Assembly (NCBI GenBank): GCA_026119855.1
Contig: JAOWBW010000303.1
Span: 186,001-250,000, forward strand
Source of the DNA: Campanula takesimana
Lineage: Eukaryota > Streptophyta > Magnoliopsida > Asterales > Campanulaceae
Length of the DNA: 64,000 bases
Direction of reading: 5' to 3'
Below are positions 60,879-64,000 of the stretch, piece by piece; the stretch's first letter is position 1; every line of letters starts with the position of its first letter. The notes beneath the pieces were generated by a model that did no database searches, was not told where the DNA came from, and saw only the letters and a list, made by a program, of their open reading frames with translations. Position numbers and translations under genes: made by a program.

Positions 60879-61415
60879 TTAAACTACAGATATGCATTTG
60901 GACAAAATATATCTGCCATTCTTTGCCGGAGAACTGCAAACCTCACTCGCACTTTTCCCCTTCACATCCGAACAAACCAAATATTGCCGCCTAAACGTTG
61001 TAATGAAGGCCTCCACCCTCTCATTTAGCTCCTCATTCGATAAAGCCATTGGCGTTGACTTCTCACTCACGACCTCACATTCAATTATTTTCTCTTCCTC
61101 CTCCTCCTCTACTTGATCAGTCTTTTCACTCCTCCTTATTACCTTAACGCCGCCTTCTTCTGCCATCTCCCTCCGCCGCCTCTCAGTTTTGGAATCAACG
61201 TCACATTCTTTAAGAAAAATATCATCTATTGATCCCTCTGAACAAACCGCAGCATGTTTAGAAGTGAGGAGAATAGCCAAAAGCAAGATATTAAGAATGA
61301 CAAAGATCCATGACCGCCATTGCTTGGCGCGGTCCAAAGACGTCGCCGCCAGTACTGCCAATGCGCCGGCGGCAACACATACTGCTTGTAACTGATCGTT
61401 TCTTTTTTCTTCCAT
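60879..61415 (-). CDS. DUF4408/DUF761 small membrane protein
   Basis: Single-exon gene of 178 aa. I chose ATG 61415 (MEEKRNDQLQAVCVAAGALA); upstream frame sequence has no further ATG. An N-terminal hydrophobic region (AVCVAAGALAVLAA) and a second (WIFVILNILLLAILLT, about residues 35-50) suggest membrane anchoring. The middle is highly charged (TERRRREMAEEGG, EEEEEEK). The C-terminus NEELNERVEAFITTFRRQY fits the DUF761 motif found in DUF4408 proteins. Function of the family is poorly known; several members respond to stress. A TATA box (tataaaaa, minus strand, 61467-61474) lies about 50 bp upstream. Confidence 0.82.
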   Translation of the reverse strand: MEEKRNDQLQAVCVAAGALAVLAATSLDRAKQWRSWIFVILNILLLAILLTSKHAAVCSEGSIDDIFLKECDVDSKTERRRREMAEEGGVKVIRRSEKTDQVEEEEEEKIIECEVVSEKSTPMALSNEELNERVEAFITTFRRQYLVCSDVKGKSASEVCSSPAKNGRYILSKCISVV

Positions 61416-61466
61416 TATTTGAGCTAAAAAATTGTATTGTGGTTCTTCCAAGACTACTCGTGTTGT

Positions 61467-61474
61467 ATTTTTAT
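61467..61474 (-). promoter_or_regulatory. TATA box of the DUF4408/DUF761 gene
   Basis: Minus strand tataaaaa in cctttataaaaatac, about 52 bp before the ATG, leaving a leader of only 20-30 bp. Confidence 0.55.
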
Positions 61475-61479
61475 AAAGG

Positions 61480-62557
61480 GTGATGATTTGATAATATTCA
61501 TTTAATTTAAGTTATCCACAGGAATGCCATGGGGGAGTGGTGAATGGGTTATAAAGTTTGTCGAGTAAAATGATCACATGAGAGACAAGTGAGTCAGGTT
61601 ATGGGGAGACAATCAAACAGTCTCGACTGTAATGAAATGCTGCTTCCCACTAACCTTACCATTGGGGACCATTAGACTTTGGGCAATGCTAGTGGCATAA
61701 AAGAAGTTTATAAAATGATGGATACAAAGTGAGGTGACAATATTTTATTGGTTACATCGATTGTGGGTCCGGCACACTCTAATAAAAAAACACCAATAAA
61801 ATTTTGACACATCATTTTATAATAAGCCACATTTTGTGGCACTTTTTTGTGATTTTATATTTACCGAGTTTTATAAGATTCCCCGAACAGGGACAACTTA
61901 TACTTACTATGTACAATCTTTCAAAAAAAAATAAAAAAATACTTACTATGTACAAACAAAACAACAGAGAGTACCAGCTTATCTTCCTGGCTGTGTTGGG
62001 ACTGGCAATAGCAAATGGGAATATGATGGTTTTGGCAAAAATAATGCGTTACAGGTTCGATAGAAGAAAGGAGGAGAAATGGGGTTGGGAGCTTTATTTG
62101 GAGGGGACGGCGTCCAAGGCACGCCTGTGTTTGTCAAATTAGTACTCCTGACCTAAATGAGTGTCTATTTTCAAAAGATCTTTGTCCCAAAATGAGTGTC
62201 TTTTATGAATATAACTTTGTCGTTAAATGTTTTTTTTTTCTATCGGCCTCTTTATACGTGCAAAACTAAATGTTTAGAAAGGAGATTACAAGATTATATA
62301 TGAATCTTTGCCACCAAATTGTACAAAGAGTTGACATTTTCAGATGTCCCTAAAAATGAAATTTAGACACTCATTGTGGTAATATTAGTATTAGTATGTT
62401 AACAACTGATAAACGGAGAAGACATTATTAAATGTAAAATAATTCATTGGAGAATAAAATAAATTATTGGTATTGATATTTTGATGTCTTCTCCGTGTAT
62501 CGTTTAATAAATTATTTAAAAGTAAAATATGTTTAAAACTGAACGTTGAATGTAGTT
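61480..62557. other. Intergenic
   Basis: No gene. At about 62145-62395 a decayed MITE (cctaaatgagtgtctatttt ... gaaatttagacactcattg) resembles the family at 10075-10315. Confidence 0.4.
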
Positions 62558-63302
62558 TTTTTTTTTTTTTTGAAGCAAACAACAATATTTCATTAGCAAA
62601 CACACAAAGTTTGGAGTTGGCAATCCACAAGTGATGGACGCTCAACCCAAATGGTGGGGCTTTCGTTAACAAAAGAAGCCCTAGAAACAACATCGGCCAT
62701 ATCATTTGCCGTTTGACGAACTAAATGCATAGAGAAAAAAGATTTTGCATTAAGCATATCCCTACATGCACTAAGAAGGTTGTCTAACTTAGAATAACCA
62801 TGTGAACACGAGAGTACTCCTTCAAAAACAACCTTTGAATCCACTGCAAATTCCATCTTTGTGTACCCCAAATCAACAGTCGAGACCGCATGGTGAAAAT
62901 CAAGGCCACGCCCTCAGCCATTCTGATAATTTCGTCCATAGTCGGTGCCCATCTAACGACAACCAACAAAGAACAGTTGCGGTACGGAGCTTCTAGCCAT
63001 AATCCACCATTTGTGATACACAAATATAGATAAACGACGGGTATTTGATTGAGACAAGCAAAAGAAATATAGAATCAACAAAGAAAACACACAAATTACC
63101 CAAAGTCCCCAATAAAGGAGGAAAATCATAGGCCCTCAACAATGGAGGGGAAACAAAAGCTCCCACATATGGAGAGAAAATCAAATTCAAAACTAAAAAA
63201 AGATACATCAATGATTAAGGTTTAATTTAGGAGATTTAAAAACAAACCTAACCAAATCTTCAAATTCAAGTTTGTATGTGTGATAGAGGATAAGTTTGGA
63301 GA
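62558..63302 (-). mobile_element. Retroposon with RNase H-like fragment, complete insertion
   Basis: Perfect 17-bp direct repeat gaacgttgaatgtagtt (62541-62557 and 63303-63319) and a poly(T) at the left (poly(A) tail on the minus strand). Minus-strand pieces MEFAVDSKVVFEGVLSCSHG and ANDMADVVSRASFVNESPT are LINE-type RNase H with a frameshift upstream (EIIRMAEGVALIF...). About 745 bp. Related to the copy in 46440-49693. Confidence 0.82.
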
Positions 63303-63319
63303 GAACGTTGAATGTAGTT

Positions 63320-63635
63320 GAAATATCATACATATAGTCGTTTAACAAACCCTCAATTCCTCAAACTTTAGACCCAATTATTAAAATGTTGAATTCCCTA
63401 AACACATTCCGGTCAAACCATTAATTACTTAACTAATTTTCCCACCATTTTAAAACATCTTATCATCCTCCACTAATAATAAAAAAAATCAAATTCAAAA
63501 ATCAACCCAAGCGAACTCTTCCCAGCAATTCCTCCTTCTCTCTCCAAGATTAAAAGTCAATGTTCATCTAAATCATTTGAACTTAGATTCAACTTCACAT
63601 CTCTGTGAATTTGAACAAACCCTAAGCCTAATCTC
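63320..63635. promoter_or_regulatory. Upstream region of the BIR2-like gene
   Basis: About 315 bp between the retroposon TSD and the ATG. AT-rich, then CT-rich (cctccttctctctcc, about 63530), a common plant 5' leader composition. No clear TATA box. Confidence 0.35.
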
Positions 63636-64000
63636 ATGAGTTTCTCCGGATTCTTTCTCCGGTTCATCATCATAATCGGACTTGTCTTCATCTCAAGCCA
63701 CTTCGCCGTCGGTCAGGACGATGTCCGGTGTTTACGAGGCGTTAAGAACTCTTTTCAGGATCCCGATGGAACTCTCAGCTCATGGAATTTCGCCAACAGT
63801 TCCAGAGGCTTCATCTGCAACTTCGTCGGAGTTACCTGCTGGAACGATCAGGAAAACCGTCTGATCACGCTTGAGCTTCGTGATCTCAGTTTATCCGGCA
63901 CCGTTCCGTCCGACTTACAGTACTGTCACAGCTTGCAGAATCTCATCCTCTCCGGTAACAATCTCTCCGGTTCAATTCCTGCTGAAATTTGTAACTGGCT
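63636..64000 (+). CDS. LRR receptor-like (pseudo)kinase, BIR2-like, N-terminal part
   Basis: The first 121 codons, open to the window end. A signal peptide (FFLRFIIIIGLVFISSHFAV) is followed by the LRRNT domain: DDVRCLRGVKNSFQDPDGTL, SWNF, then CNFVGVTCWNDQENRLITLE with the paired cysteines. LRR 1-2 follow (LRDLSLSGTVPSDLQYC, LQNLILSGNNLSGSIPAEIC). The combination 'RCLRG...SWNF...CNFVGVxCWN' is that of BAK1-interacting receptor-like kinases (BIR1-4; BIR2 keeps BAK1 away from immune receptors). The kinase-like domain is outside the window, so whether it is inactive cannot be seen here. Confidence 0.88.
   Translation, partial: MSFSGFFLRFIIIIGLVFISSHFAVGQDDVRCLRGVKNSFQDPDGTLSSWNFANSSRGFICNFVGVTCWNDQENRLITLELRDLSLSGTVPSDLQYCHSLQNLILSGNNLSGSIPAEICNW

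Noticed and set aside
61416..61451. N-terminal extension of the DUF4408/DUF761 protein (EEPQYNFLAQI)
   Set aside because: The frame is open but begins at ttg, not ATG; the first ATG is 61415 and the TATA box spacing suits it.
61804..62142. 112-codon plus-strand open frame
   Set aside because: Lys/Asn-rich chance frame across MITE-like and AT-rich DNA; no domain or homologue recognised.

Overview
This is plant nuclear DNA, from a eudicot. The evidence is GT-AG spliced genes for plant families (SIN3-like, ABCB, DUF4408/DUF761, BIR2-like), TTTAGGG-type telomere-like repeats, Au-type SINEs and very dense MITE, hAT, Helitron and LTR debris in AT-rich intergenic DNA. An asterid such as a member of Lamiales is plausible, but I could not test that.

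Layout. (1) 1411-11031, minus strand: an apparently intact SIN3-like co-repressor gene. I resolved 22 coding exons totalling 4119 bp (1372 aa), plus an intron in the 5' leader. (2) 12680-32214, minus strand: a tandem ABCB (MDR/PGP, ABCB15-like) cluster. The upstream copy B (25998-32214; seven exons, 3753 bp, 1250 aa) is intact. The downstream copy A (12680-19474) is a pseudogene with two nonsense codons and the start of its last exon deleted. A third copy C (20780-21602) is a shredded 5' remnant between them. (3) 32.2-56.6 kb: no intact host gene. It is a transposon layer cake: a 4.4 kb Helitron that split a MITE and carries a foldback/Pack-type element with a serine acetyltransferase fragment, Pack-MULE-like elements, a four-layer hAT/retroposon/hAT/solo-LTR nest, a hAT with an adjoining solo LTR, and LINE tails. 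(4) 56.7-63.6 kb: a small coiled-coil protein gene (+) that I cannot name, a DUF4408/DUF761 membrane protein gene (-), and an RNase H-bearing retroposon. (5) 63636-64000, plus strand: the first 121 codons of a BIR2-like LRR receptor-like (pseudo)kinase, cut by the window edge.

The host genes do not form a pathway: SIN3 is nuclear chromatin repression, ABCB is plasma-membrane efflux or auxin transport, and BIR2 is immune receptor regulation. The main novelty is structural. Target-site duplications (TSDs) and empty sites in the ABCB paralogues let the order of many insertions be read directly. Two Pack-type elements and one Helitron carry fragments of cellular or replication genes.
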